The notes under the pieces were generated by a model that saw nothing but the letters and a program-made list of their open reading frames with translations, did not search any database and was not told where the DNA came from. From assembly GCF_009184635.1 (NCBI RefSeq), contig NZ_WELI01000009.1:186001-250000 (forward strand): DNA of 64,000 nucleotides, given 5' to 3'. This document shows positions 46,771-54,574 of this stretch, piece by piece; positions within the stretch are counted from its first letter, which is position 1; each line of letters starts with the position of its first letter. The stretch comes from Rudanella paleaurantiibacter. Lineage in GTDB: Bacteria > Bacteroidota > Bacteroidia > Cytophagales > Spirosomataceae. Position numbers and translations under genes: made by a program.

Positions 46771-48360
46771 CTATTCTTTACCCCGCACGCCGTCGATTTC
46801 GCGCCAGATACCGAGTGGATTCTCTTGCTGTAGGGCAAGCGGTAACAACGCGTTCGGGAAGCTTTGGTAGGTGACCGGCCGCGCAAACCGTTCGATAGCC
46901 GCTGTCCCGACAGACGTGGTACGGGCGTCGGAGGTAGCCGGGAAAGGGCCACCGTGAGTCATGGCTTCGCACACCTCTACCCCGGTCGGGTAGCCGCCAA
47001 ACAACACCCGACCAGCTTTTTGCTGTAACAAGGCGACCCAATTGTAGGCGCTCGTTTGCAGATCGCTGTCGGCGGCAAAGAGCGTGGCCGTGAGCTGCCC
47101 CTCCATGGTTTGCAGGCAAGCCGCGACTTCGGCCTCGTCCTGGCAAACAACCACGAGCGAGCTGGGGCCAAATACCTCGTGGCTCAGGGCCGGATTACTC
47201 CGAAAAGCCGCACCCGTGGTGGTCAACACCGCCGGGCGTCCTTCGGTAGCTTCAGACCGGGCATCGGTTTCCGACTCGGCCAGCACCTCTACCTCCGCCG
47301 AACGGCTCAGGGTGTCGAGCCCCGTGCGGTAATGGTCGCAGATACCGGCATTGAGCATGGTGGCCGGCACAGTGGCCCGGATCTTAGCCCCCAACGTTCC
47401 CAGAAACTCATTCAGCTTATCGGTCTGGGTCACAAACACCAGACCCGGATTGGTACAGAACTGACCAACGCCCAGCGTGATCGAGCCCGCCAGCCCTTCG
47501 GCAATGGCCGTGCCCCGCTCCTGCATGGCCCCGGCCAGAATCACCGTCGGATTCACCGAGCTCATCTCAGCGTATACGGGTATGGGTTCGGGACGCGCCT
47601 GCGCCACGCGCAACAGGGCAAGGCCACCCGCCCGCGAACCAGTGAAGCCAACAGCTTTGACTACCGGATGCCCTACCAGTGCCTGAGCCACCGCATTGTC
47701 GGCATGAACAAGGGCAAACGTACCATCGGGCATCTCTGTTTTGAGCGCAGCCGCCTGAATAGCCCGGCCAACCAGCTCGCTCGTGCCGGGGTGAGCCGGG
47801 TGCGCTTTTACAATTACCGGACAACCGGCCGCCAGGGCCGAAGCCGTGTCGCCCCCGGCAACCGAGAACGCCAGCGGAAAATTGCTGGCGCCAAACACCA
47901 CGACCGGCCCCAGCGGAACGAGCATCCGGCGGAGGTCGGGCCGGGGTAAGGGCTGCCGATCAGGCAGAGCCGGGTTAATGCGCGCATCGACCCAAGAGCC
48001 TTCGCGCACGAGCCGGGCAAACATACGCAACTGCCCACAGGTACGGCCACGCTCGCCCGTGAGCCGAGCCATGGGCAGGCCACTCTCGGCATGGGCACGC
48101 TCGGGCAGAACATCGCCCAGGGCTTCGATTTCGTCGGCAATGGCCTCCAAAAACTCGGCCCGGCGGTGCGGGTGCAATTGGCTGTACGGCCCAAAAGCCG
48201 CACTGGCCAGCTGCACAACCTGCTCGGCCTGCGCGGGACTAATGTTGAAAAATGATTCGGGCAGCGATTCGTTGCGGGCGGGGGCTGTTGCCGTGTAGGC
48301 CGCGCCTTCGCCGGTCAGGGTTTGGGAGCCAAAAAGGCTCGCTCCGGTTATGGTTGACAT
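46771..48360 (-). CDS. 2,5-dioxovalerate (alpha-ketoglutaric semialdehyde) dehydrogenase
   Basis: A 529-residue aldehyde dehydrogenase. VPLGPVVVFGASNFPLAFS (about 147-165) is the NADP-binding segment, and AVGFTGSRAGG (233-243) the glycine motif. The catalytic Glu is in VYAEMSSVNP, the catalytic Cys in GQFCTNPGLVFV (about 301-312). QFCTNPG is typical of the KGSADH branch that ends sugar-acid catabolism. It is alone in its operon here. Confidence 0.88.
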   Translation of the reverse strand: MSTITGASLFGSQTLTGEGAAYTATAPARNESLPESFFNISPAQAEQVVQLASAAFGPYSQLHPHRRAEFLEAIADEIEALGDVLPERAHAESGLPMARLTGERGRTCGQLRMFARLVREGSWVDARINPALPDRQPLPRPDLRRMLVPLGPVVVFGASNFPLAFSVAGGDTASALAAGCPVIVKAHPAHPGTSELVGRAIQAAALKTEMPDGTFALVHADNAVAQALVGHPVVKAVGFTGSRAGGLALLRVAQARPEPIPVYAEMSSVNPTVILAGAMQERGTAIAEGLAGSITLGVGQFCTNPGLVFVTQTDKLNEFLGTLGAKIRATVPATMLNAGICDHYRTGLDTLSRSAEVEVLAESETDARSEATEGRPAVLTTTGAAFRSNPALSHEVFGPSSLVVVCQDEAEVAACLQTMEGQLTATLFAADSDLQTSAYNWVALLQQKAGRVLFGGYPTGVEVCEAMTHGGPFPATSDARTTSVGTAAIERFARPVTYQSFPNALLPLALQQENPLGIWREIDGVRGKE

Positions 48361-48441
48361 GGTCTGCGTAGCCTGCCGGGCACTGACCGGTAAGCCAAGG
48401 GGCCGTTAAGCGTCTGGTTTGATGGCGTCGATGCCAGCCGG

Positions 48442-48897
48442 TCAGTGCCCGGCAATACGTTCGGCGGGTAGCTCCATATGACAGAGGTGAATACCCGGTG
48501 CCCAAAAATCGGGCTTAAAGTCGACTTGCACAAAGCCAAATTTGGCAAAAAACACGTCGGCGTGCTGCGATGTCCGCACGTCGATACGCGCCATGGCCGG
48601 GTAACGCCGAATTTCGGCCAGGCAATGGGCCACCAGTTGGCGCCCCACGCCTTGTTGCTGGCAGTCGGGCGCGACAAATACCCACGCCAGTCCTCCCCAG
48701 GTTTCGTTGGCACGGATGTAGTATCCCGCCGTACCCAGCACCCGGCCCTTGTCGACATACACAAACTGCGGGTTTTCGCGCCGGTTCAGGTAGTCGATCA
48801 GGTCGGTTTCTTCGTGGTCGGCGAAGTACAGGGGCGTGTTCTGCCGAAAAACAAGGCAGAGTGGTTCGAGGTCGTCGGGGTGGTATGGGCGAATCAT
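48442..48897 (-). CDS. GNAT-family N-acetyltransferase
   Basis: A 151-residue protein starting at ATG 48897 (MIRPYHPDDLEPLCLVF). The acetyl-CoA loop is WVFVAPDCQQQGVGRQLVAHCL (about 70-91), with V-x2-x2-QGVG as the signature, followed by IDVRTSQHADVFFAKFGF. The substrate is unknown. It lies 82 bases after the dehydrogenase start on the same strand, so the two may be co-transcribed. Confidence 0.88.
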   Translation of the reverse strand: MIRPYHPDDLEPLCLVFRQNTPLYFADHEETDLIDYLNRRENPQFVYVDKGRVLGTAGYYIRANETWGGLAWVFVAPDCQQQGVGRQLVAHCLAEIRRYPAMARIDVRTSQHADVFFAKFGFVQVDFKPDFWAPGIHLCHMELPAERIAGH

Positions 48898-48920
48898 GTA
48901 GCAAGTGTAAGAAAACGGAG

Positions 48921-48978
48921 ACATTAGACACTGGACGTTAGACCTTACTGTACCATCAAAACGTCTATTGTCTAATGT
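48921..48978. repeat. inverted repeat ACATTAGACA / TGTCTAATGT
   Basis: A 10-bp inverted repeat bounds 38 bases that contain related GGACGTTAGACC and AACGTC words. It lies between the GNAT and HsdR-N genes and may be a terminator or relic repeat. Confidence 0.5.
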
Positions 48979-48996
48979 CCAACGTCTTAAAGTCTA

Positions 48997-49440
48997 TCAA
49001 TCAAACGGCGGAAAATCGTCGAGAAACGTGACCGCGTCGGTTTCGTGATCTACACAGCAGCAATAGTGCATCAGGCCGTTGGTCACAATCAGATAAGGTG
49101 CCCGATGCACGTGGTTGTACCGGGCAATCTGATCGAACACCGACTGATTAATGGGTACGTGCGGAGCCTTGCACTCAACCAGCAGAAAGGGTTGTCCCTG
49201 CCGGTCGAACACGAGCAAATCGGTCCGTTTCTGTCGCTGATTGAGCAACAGCCCGCCCTCGCACCGAATCAGGGCTTTCGGGTAGCGGTAATGGCTCAAC
49301 AGCAGATGAATCATGTGTTGCCGCACCCACTCTTCGGGCGTCAGACGGACGTACTTTCGGCGCAGTTCGTCGAAGATGTGCGCCTTCCCGTCAATCTCGC
49401 TAATTTTGTGTCCAAATGTGGGCAGGTTCAGCGTGTCCAT
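48997..49440 (-). CDS. HsdR N-terminal-like (type I restriction nuclease-type) domain protein
   Basis: A 147-residue protein starting at ATG 49440 (MDTLNLPTFGHKISEIDG). The domain is a PD-(D/E)XK nuclease-like fold: RTDLLVFDRQGQPFLLVECKAP (about 76-97) has D78 and the E-x-K pair. Stand-alone HSDR_N proteins of this size are common in Bacteroidota; their substrate is not known. No hsdM or hsdS is nearby. Confidence 0.8.
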   Translation of the reverse strand: MDTLNLPTFGHKISEIDGKAHIFDELRRKYVRLTPEEWVRQHMIHLLLSHYRYPKALIRCEGGLLLNQRQKRTDLLVFDRQGQPFLLVECKAPHVPINQSVFDQIARYNHVHRAPYLIVTNGLMHYCCCVDHETDAVTFLDDFPPFD

Positions 49441-49449
49441 GTACAAATA

Positions 49450-49540
49450 TAATGAGTGAATGAGCGATTGAGTGATTGAGCGAATTTCATACGTCGACTG
49501 ATAACCCATCGCTCATTCACTAATTCACTCATTCACTCAA
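49450..49540. repeat. heptamer-like repeat GAGTGAATGAGCGATT
   Basis: Words such as GAGTGAATGAGCGATT and their inverse CGCTCATTCACT repeat on both sides of a short spacer. The tract lies in the divergent region between the HsdR-N and AMP nucleosidase genes and can form a long hairpin. Confidence 0.65.
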
Positions 49541-49548
49541 TAAATTGG

Positions 49549-50322
49549 ATGAAAACCAAAGAAGACATTGTACAAAACTGGCTTCCGCGCTATACCGGAA
49601 CGCCCATTGAGCAGTTTGGCGAGTACATTCTGCTGACCAACTTCATCAACTACGTGGAGCTGTTTGCCAACAAATTCAACGTAGAGATTTACGGCCTCGG
49701 ACGGGCCATGCAAACGGCTACGGCCAACAACATCACCATTATCAACTTCGGGATGGGCAGCGCTATGGCGGCTACCGTGATGGATCTGCTGTCGGCCATT
49801 CAGCCCAAGGCGGTGCTGTTTCTGGGCAAGTGTGGGGGCCTGAAACGCTCTACCCAACTGGGCGACCTGATTCTGCCCATTGCGGCTATCCGGGGCGACG
49901 GTACGAGCAACGACTACATGCGGCCCGAAATTCCGGCCCTGCCCTCGTTCCGGTTGCAGCGGGCGGTATCGTCGATGATTAAAAAGCACGAACTGGACTA
50001 CTGGACAGGTACCGTGTACACCACCAACCGGCGGATTTGGGAGCACGACGAGCAGTTTAAAGAGTACCTCCGCGAAACCCGCGCTATGGCTATCGATATG
50101 GAAACGGCCACCATTTTTATTGTGGGCTTCGCCAACTCGATTCCGCACGGGGCGCTACTGCTGGTGTCGGACAACCCGATGATTCCTGAAGGCGTGAAAA
50201 CCGAGGAAAGCGACAAGAAAGTGACTACCAACTTCGTGGAAAAACACCTTCAAATCGGAATCGACTCGCTGCACGAACTGGCCTCGTCGGGCGAATCGGT
50301 GAAGCACCTACGATTTGAGTAA
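49549..50322 (+). CDS. amn: AMP nucleosidase
   Basis: A 257-residue phosphorylase-fold enzyme that splits AMP to adenine and ribose 5-phosphate. IINFGMGSAMAATVMDLL (65-82) and VLFLGKCGGLKRSTQLGD (89-106) line the site; RAMAIDMETATIFIVG (about 182-197) has the MET motif that binds ribose, and LLVSDNPMIPEG closes the pocket. The short Bacteroidota form without the long N-terminal domain is normal in size. Confidence 0.9.
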   Translation: MKTKEDIVQNWLPRYTGTPIEQFGEYILLTNFINYVELFANKFNVEIYGLGRAMQTATANNITIINFGMGSAMAATVMDLLSAIQPKAVLFLGKCGGLKRSTQLGDLILPIAAIRGDGTSNDYMRPEIPALPSFRLQRAVSSMIKKHELDYWTGTVYTTNRRIWEHDEQFKEYLRETRAMAIDMETATIFIVGFANSIPHGALLLVSDNPMIPEGVKTEESDKKVTTNFVEKHLQIGIDSLHELASSGESVKHLRFE

Positions 50323-50333
50323 ACCAATGGAAT

Positions 50334-50433
50334 AGGAACGCGGATGACGCGGGATGGTGCGGATTTAAACGGATTTTAATCAAAAGAAATCCCTGAAAAT
50401 CTGGCCAATCTGCGTCATTCGTGTTTCAATTCC
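50334..50433. repeat. inverted repeat of GCGGATGACGC type
   Basis: GAACGCGGATGACGC near the left end and GCGTCATTCGTGTTTC near the right end are imperfect inverses, with GGATTTAAACGGATTTTAATC between. This form recurs as an intergenic repeat in many Cytophagales genomes. It marks the boundary just before the integrase gene. Confidence 0.6.
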
Positions 50434-50439
50434 CTTTTC

Positions 50440-51636
50440 ATGGTTACCATTCAAATTGACGAACGCGACCCCAGCCTGCTGGGCGTTTACTTTCCGGCCG
50501 ATCCCATTGGCAACGACTTGATACGGGAAGTGCCGGGCCGACGGTTTAGCCGATCTCGGCAGGGCTGGCTGGTGCCCAATACCCGCGAGTCGGTTGTGAA
50601 GATTGGACAGTTATTTGGCCGCGAATACTGCCGGTTCGATGAGGCCGTAGTGCGGTTATATAAACCCACTGCGACGGCTACCGAAGTGGAACAGGCCACG
50701 AATCCGGCCTGGCCCCCACTCCCTAAACGCCCAACGGGAGTACGGCCTTCCGGCTCTCACCGATTGCCCTTTCGGTACCGTCCCCCCGTAAACGAGTACG
50801 ACCACCATCCGGTTATCAGGGCCGTTTGCGACGCGCTGCGTATCGGCAACTATTCGTACAAAACGCTCAAGAACTACAAGCAAGCCCTGATTGCGCTGAT
50901 TCGATATGCTGATCCGAAACCAGTTGATGAGCTGACCAAAGCTGACTTTCTGAAATACCTGCTGTTTCTGGTAAATAAGAAACGCCTGCAAGCCGCTACG
51001 ATCAACGTCCACATCAACTCGTGGAAATTCTACCAGGAGAAAGTACTGCAGCGCGACAAGGAGTTATACGACGTTCCGTACCCTCGACAGGCGCAAAAAC
51101 TCCCTACGGTGTATAGCGTGGAGGAGGTTAAAGCCATTTTCAGGGCAACCACCAGCCTGAAATATCGGACCCTATTTCGGGTTGTTTACGGAACAGGCCT
51201 GCGTTTGAGCGAAGTGGCCAACCTTAAACTGACGGACCTTGACCGGGCCCGTCGATTGCTGACTGTACGAGCGGGTAAAGGTAAAAAAGACCGGATCGTG
51301 ATGCTATCCGCCAAATTAGAGGATTATTTGAATGAGTATCTAACTCAATATCATCCCCGCACATTCCTGTTCGAGGATGCCGAACGGTCTGAACCTTTGG
51401 CTAATCGTACTATTCAGCAGGTGTACAGCGATGTCGTTCGTTATGCGGGGATTGCTAAACGTGGAGGTATTCACTCGTTGAGGCACAGTTTTGCTACCCA
51501 TCTGCTCGAAGGGGGCACTGATATCCGTACCATTCAGGCATTACTCGGTCATGAAAGCATTTTGACCACGATGCGTTACACGCACGTAACCGCCGACCGC
51601 ATTGGCTCCCTTAAAAGTCCATTGGACCATCTGTAG
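50440..51636 (+). CDS. tyrosine recombinase of an integron-like array
   Basis: A 398-residue integrase. The catalytic residues are R255 (GTGLRLSEVANLKL), K279/K282 (GKGKKDR), H345 and R348 (IHSLRHSFATHLL), H371 (LLGHESILTTMRY) and Y380. The core-binding domain spans about 120-215; residues 1-115 form an extra N-terminal domain with WLVPNTRESV. The C-terminus LKSPLDHL resembles the SPLD ending of IntI proteins, but the IntI-specific insertion before the HxxR box is absent. It precedes a cassette array in the same direction. Confidence 0.88.
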   Translation: MVTIQIDERDPSLLGVYFPADPIGNDLIREVPGRRFSRSRQGWLVPNTRESVVKIGQLFGREYCRFDEAVVRLYKPTATATEVEQATNPAWPPLPKRPTGVRPSGSHRLPFRYRPPVNEYDHHPVIRAVCDALRIGNYSYKTLKNYKQALIALIRYADPKPVDELTKADFLKYLLFLVNKKRLQAATINVHINSWKFYQEKVLQRDKELYDVPYPRQAQKLPTVYSVEEVKAIFRATTSLKYRTLFRVVYGTGLRLSEVANLKLTDLDRARRLLTVRAGKGKKDRIVMLSAKLEDYLNEYLTQYHPRTFLFEDAERSEPLANRTIQQVYSDVVRYAGIAKRGGIHSLRHSFATHLLEGGTDIRTIQALLGHESILTTMRYTHVTADRIGSLKSPLDHL

Positions 51637-52194
51637 CTGGATCATGACGACGGAGCAACGGGCGCAACTGGGCAAGGCTGTAGAATCGCCCCCTGAGAGA
51701 ATACCCCTGGGTGTATCGCACAACGATTCGCTTATTTTTTCGAATTGAGCCTCTACCATCGTACCGATATAGTTGCTTATCGGCTCCGAAGAAATATCCG
51801 GGGAAACCTTCAATATCCCAAACTCGCACGATTAATAAATGGGCAGTAACTTTTCGGGGCATCCGTTTTGTAAATGATTGTTCAGTCACCTATTATTGCA
51901 ACTGCCCAGTCAGACAATGGCAAAGGTAAAATAGTATGCCAGACTAAACCACATCCGCCTGAATAGTAGCAATTTGTGGTTTAGTAAACTTGCGTACAAT
52001 ATAGCGTTGGGTGCGGTAATAAGCGCTTGTTGCAGGGGCGGGTTCTAGGCGACAAAATGAACGTCCCGACAGATAGCTTTAAGGCTCTTTAGTTAGGTTT
52101 TGCGTAACACGAGAAATGCCTCAGATAGGCAAGTCCTAAAGCGAGTTCGTTTACTTCCGGTCGACACTAAGCACTTGGGAGTTATTTAATACAT
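51637..52194. other. 558-nt region between the integrase and the first cassette gene
   Basis: No supported gene on either strand. It contains the attI-like site at 51944-52012, one copy of the GGCGACA motif (52048), and AT-rich leader DNA for the first cassette. The stretch at 51640-51900 shows reading frames on both strands but no recognisable product. Confidence 0.5.
51944..52012 (+). other. candidate primary attachment site (attI-like) of the cassette array
   Basis: CTAAACCACA and TGTGGTTTAG form a perfect 10-bp inverted repeat with a 20-nt centre; 20 bases on, GCGTTGGGT holds GTTGGGT (52006-52012), the core found at the end of each cassette. It lies between integrase and first cassette, as an attI would. 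It may also be an attC-type site whose RYYYAAC box is degenerate. Confidence 0.5.
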
Positions 52195-52497
52195 ATGAAA
52201 GGGATGTCAGTTTGGACGAAAAGAGTGATATGGATTATAGCAGGAGTAGCAATATATATCTGCTTGGGCATCCTATCTATTCCTTTCTTCTTTACGTACG
52301 GCTATACACCGACTTGGCAGTCGATTCTTATGTCCGTATTGGACCCTTACAGTATATTTCAGTGGCACAAAGAAAACCCATTGCTAGGGTTGCTTATTAG
52401 TGCATTAACCTGGAGTGTTGTTATTCGCTTAATATTTGAGAAATTGAGCAGGGCAACGTCCCGGCGACAGGCAGCGCGTCCCGAAAGCGAGTTTTGA
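52195..52497 (+). CDS. cassette 1: small membrane protein
   Basis: A 100-residue protein (ATG at 52195; 52204 is also possible). Two membrane helices lie at about 10-32 (RVIWIIAGVAIYICLGILSIP) and 63-79 (LLGLLISALTWSVVIRL). The last 15 residues (RATSRRQAARPESEF) are encoded by the GGCGACAGGC repeat, so the gene ends directly at the attC-like site. No family is recognised; short membrane proteins are usual cassette products. Confidence 0.6.
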   Translation: MKGMSVWTKRVIWIIAGVAIYICLGILSIPFFFTYGYTPTWQSILMSVLDPYSIFQWHKENPLLGLLISALTWSVVIRLIFEKLSRATSRRQAARPESEF

Positions 52498-52586
52498 GCC
52501 CAACGAAAATGAGAGTGCAAAGGTCAGAAGTATGTGCGCTCTTGCTATCTTACTTGCTCATCCATCAGCCCTCATGGGCGTTGGGT
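52498..52586 (+). other. attC-like recombination site A
   Basis: GCCCAAC at 52498 and GTTGGGT at 52580 are the outer boxes; ATGAG and CTCAT pair inside. The 89-nt site has GTGCAAAGGTC and TTGCTCATCCATCAGCC, conserved in the other copies. The bottom strand can fold as one long imperfect hairpin, as attC sites must. Confidence 0.8.
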
Positions 52587-52720
52587 GATAGTCCAAAAAG
52601 TGCTGGCAGGGTAGCTTCCGGGCGACAGGCCAACCGCCCCGTTAGAGAAAGTTAAGTTTGCCGGGTAGTGTTCGTGCGACAAGGTGAACGCCCCTAAAAT
52701 TCAGGTTTGAAAACGGCAGT

Positions 52721-53047
52721 ATGGAAGAACAGATTGACAAAGATTGGAAGTTGAAGTTACGCTATGGCAAACTCCAAACTCCATTTCAACATTTTACCGT
52801 ACTCGCTGAGGGTATTGTTGGTGATCTTGAAGAGGGGTTTTCTTGTCCCACAGGGAGTGCTTGGATGGGAATGAAGGTGTGGGCTACTGATTCTGAGGAA
52901 GCGGCTGATATGATACAGGTCATTGGTGAGAATATAGGCTTCACGGTGACAGGAAAGATTGAGGTTTATTCAACTGAACCCGTCCAGCCCCCAAGTGAAA
53001 ATCCACATGGGTACGACATTCAGTTTACCCCATACAAAGAGGATTAA
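52721..53047 (+). CDS. cassette 2: hypothetical protein
   Basis: A 108-residue soluble acidic protein starting MEEQIDKDWKLKLRYGKLQT. It is beta-rich with a helix (SEEAADMIQVIGENIGF) and no signal. The length and lack of membrane segments differ from neighbours, as expected for unrelated cassettes. No family is recognised. Confidence 0.65.
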   Translation: MEEQIDKDWKLKLRYGKLQTPFQHFTVLAEGIVGDLEEGFSCPTGSAWMGMKVWATDSEEAADMIQVIGENIGFTVTGKIEVYSTEPVQPPSENPHGYDIQFTPYKED

Positions 53048-53104
53048 AAGTTAGTGTGCCGTGTCGCGGGCGACAGGCAGCACGCTGGTAGATCAAGGTT
53101 TTCA

Positions 53105-53189
53105 GCCCAACCAAACGGGTGTGTAAAGGTTCAGGTACGTGTATTCAGTTTGTTGCATCGCCCACCATCAACACCCGTTGACGTTGGGT
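53105..53189 (+). other. attC-like recombination site B
   Basis: GCCCAAC at 53105 and GTTGGGT at 53183; ACGGGTGT and ACACCCGT pair inside with perfect covariation relative to site A. 85 nt. This is the clearest attC-type palindrome in the array. Confidence 0.85.
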
Positions 53190-53414
53190 GCCGGTCCATG
53201 CAAGGCCTGAGTGCCAGCTTGCGGGCGACAAGCCAGACTTGTGTGACAGCATTTTTTGTTTGTATGGATGCGTTTGGGGTAGCGAACAGGATTCGATAGA
53301 GCGTTTAGCAGCGCGGCAACGTACCTGCCGAAAGGCCAGAACCAGTCTATAAAGCGTGTCCAATCATAGTCCGTTTCGTATACTTAGTTCGACTAACGTC
53401 TTCCATTCGCTCAC
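53190..53414. other. cassette 3 leader, no gene
   Basis: A 225-nt stretch with the GGCGACA repeat at 53224 and AT-rich DNA; only an 11-codon frame is present. Together with the preceding attC it makes a 367-nt gene-free stretch. Confidence 0.5.
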
Positions 53415-53852
53415 ATGATTCGACTCCTCTTTGCAGTGCTTTTTTGTGCGTTGTGTGGTTCTTCTGCTTTCAGTCAAACCGTAAGCGATACAACAGTCAC
53501 CCCAATCGAAATCAATCCAGAGTTTCCCGGTGGGCACAAAGAATTTTTCAATTACGTCAATTCCAGTTTGAAGCTTCCCGAATCTGTAGTCAAGACATTG
53601 TATCAGGGCGTCGTTGTAGTCTTTTTTACTGTTGACACCGACGGAACTGTAGTAGTGAACGACGTTAATCAAAACAAAATGGCGTTTACCAAAAAACGAA
53701 TTGATGACGAAGACAGAGTTACCACTCAGCAGGAGTTAGCAGCGGCAGTAACAAAAGCTTTTACTTCAATGCCGAGATGGAAGCCCGGTACCCAAAATGG
53801 TAAAGCAGTGCGGGTAAAATACAGTATGCCATTTACTATTCAGTTCGGTTGA
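53415..53852 (+). CDS. cassette 3: secreted protein with TonB C-terminal-type domain
   Basis: A 145-residue protein. Residues 1-20 are a signal peptide (MIRLLFAVLFCALCGSSAFS). The TonB-C-like fold follows: NPEFPGGHKEFFNYVNSSLK, VVVVFFTVDTDGTVVV and MPRWKPGTQNGKAVRVKYSMPFTIQF (about 117-144). Without a membrane anchor it may act alone in the periplasm or as a cassette form of an energy-transducer domain. Confidence 0.8.
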   Translation: MIRLLFAVLFCALCGSSAFSQTVSDTTVTPIEINPEFPGGHKEFFNYVNSSLKLPESVVKTLYQGVVVVFFTVDTDGTVVVNDVNQNKMAFTKKRIDDEDRVTTQQELAAAVTKAFTSMPRWKPGTQNGKAVRVKYSMPFTIQFG

Positions 53853-53917
53853 GCTGACAAACTCCGTTAGGTCAGGTCACCGTTGACGGGCAGCACTTGG
53901 GTACACGACGCAACAGT

Positions 53918-54001
53918 GCCCAACGAACCGGGGTGTAAAGGTGTTGCGGACTTGTGTGGGTTTGGCTACCTTGCTTCCATCAGCCCTCGCGGGCGTTGGG
54001 A
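53918..54001 (+). other. attC-like recombination site C
   Basis: GCCCAAC at 53918 and GTTGGGA at 53995 (last base off consensus); AACCGGGG and CCCTCGCGGG pair inside. It has GGTGTAAAGGTG and TTGCTTCCATCAGCC as in site A. 84 nt. Confidence 0.75.
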
Positions 54002-54204
54002 GAACTGCCCGTCAAATACTTGTTTCAGCGTCTTGTCTATAGGCAGCGCATCCCAAAGGTCGAGTTTTTGACTTCCATTCCGTGTCTCTGTCGACAGAGC
54101 AGCACGTTTAACAGTCAAGCGTTTTACTTCCAAATCGGGCAAGCCGGCGACAGGGCAAATGCCCCAAGTAAACGAGTTAATCGAACCAGTAAATTTGTAA
54201 GAAG

Positions 54205-54393
54205 ATGAAAGAGTATAAAGTTGAAATCGTGCGTTACGTCCAAAATACATTCGATTCGAATAAGGCTATCGCAGAAGCCAAAGCCGAAGCTCAAACAAAA
54301 CTCGATGAATATGCTTCAAAAGGCTACAGGTTGGTCTCCACAACGGCCTCGGATTCAGCTACAATTTACCTGTTCTTTGAAAGAGATATTTAG
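54205..54393 (+). CDS. cassette 4: DUF4177-like small protein
   Basis: A 62-residue protein starting MKEYKVEIVRYVQNTFDSNK. The pattern of EYKVE, then KLDEYASKGYRLVSTTA, then IYLFFERDI fits DUF4177, a small alpha-beta family. Role unknown. Confidence 0.65.
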   Translation: MKEYKVEIVRYVQNTFDSNKAIAEAKAEAQTKLDEYASKGYRLVSTTASDSATIYLFFERDI

Positions 54394-54448
54394 CAGCTCA
54401 TCGCTCCGGATAGGCGGTTAGTGGAGCGACAGACCGTCAGGCCCATCA

Positions 54449-54528
54449 GCTCAACCGGCAAGGGTACAAAGGTGGCAACTTACCTGCGTTTAGCTTATCT
54501 TGTGTCCAATACCCTGCGAGCGTCGGGT
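54449..54528 (+). other. attC-like recombination site D (divergent)
   Basis: GCTCAAC at 54449 and GTCGGGT at 54522; GGGTA and TACCC pair inside. It has GGTACAAAGGTGG. The right-hand box differs from GTTRRRY, so this site may be inactive. Confidence 0.6.
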
Positions 54529-54574
54529 ACTGACAATGAGTTGTTTAAAAGCGACCCTCTTCTTAGCCGCGAAT

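Larger units (their letters stand above)
52048..54433 (+). repeat. dispersed short repeat GGCGACAGGC around cassette boundaries
   Basis: GGCGACA or a close variant occurs at 52048, 52463, 52621, 52675, 53069, 53224, 53888, 54147 and 54426, plus a related GGCAGCGC site at 54043. The copies lie before or after attC-like sites, and several form hairpins (TGTCGC with GCGACA at 53064). They could be a second recombination or structural element of the cassettes. Confidence 0.6.

Noticed and set aside
50440-51636. Recombinase as the integrase of the prophage at 1-40 kb
   Set aside because: It is 10 kb away, separated by ordinary host genes, and its array of attC-like sites gives it a better explanation.
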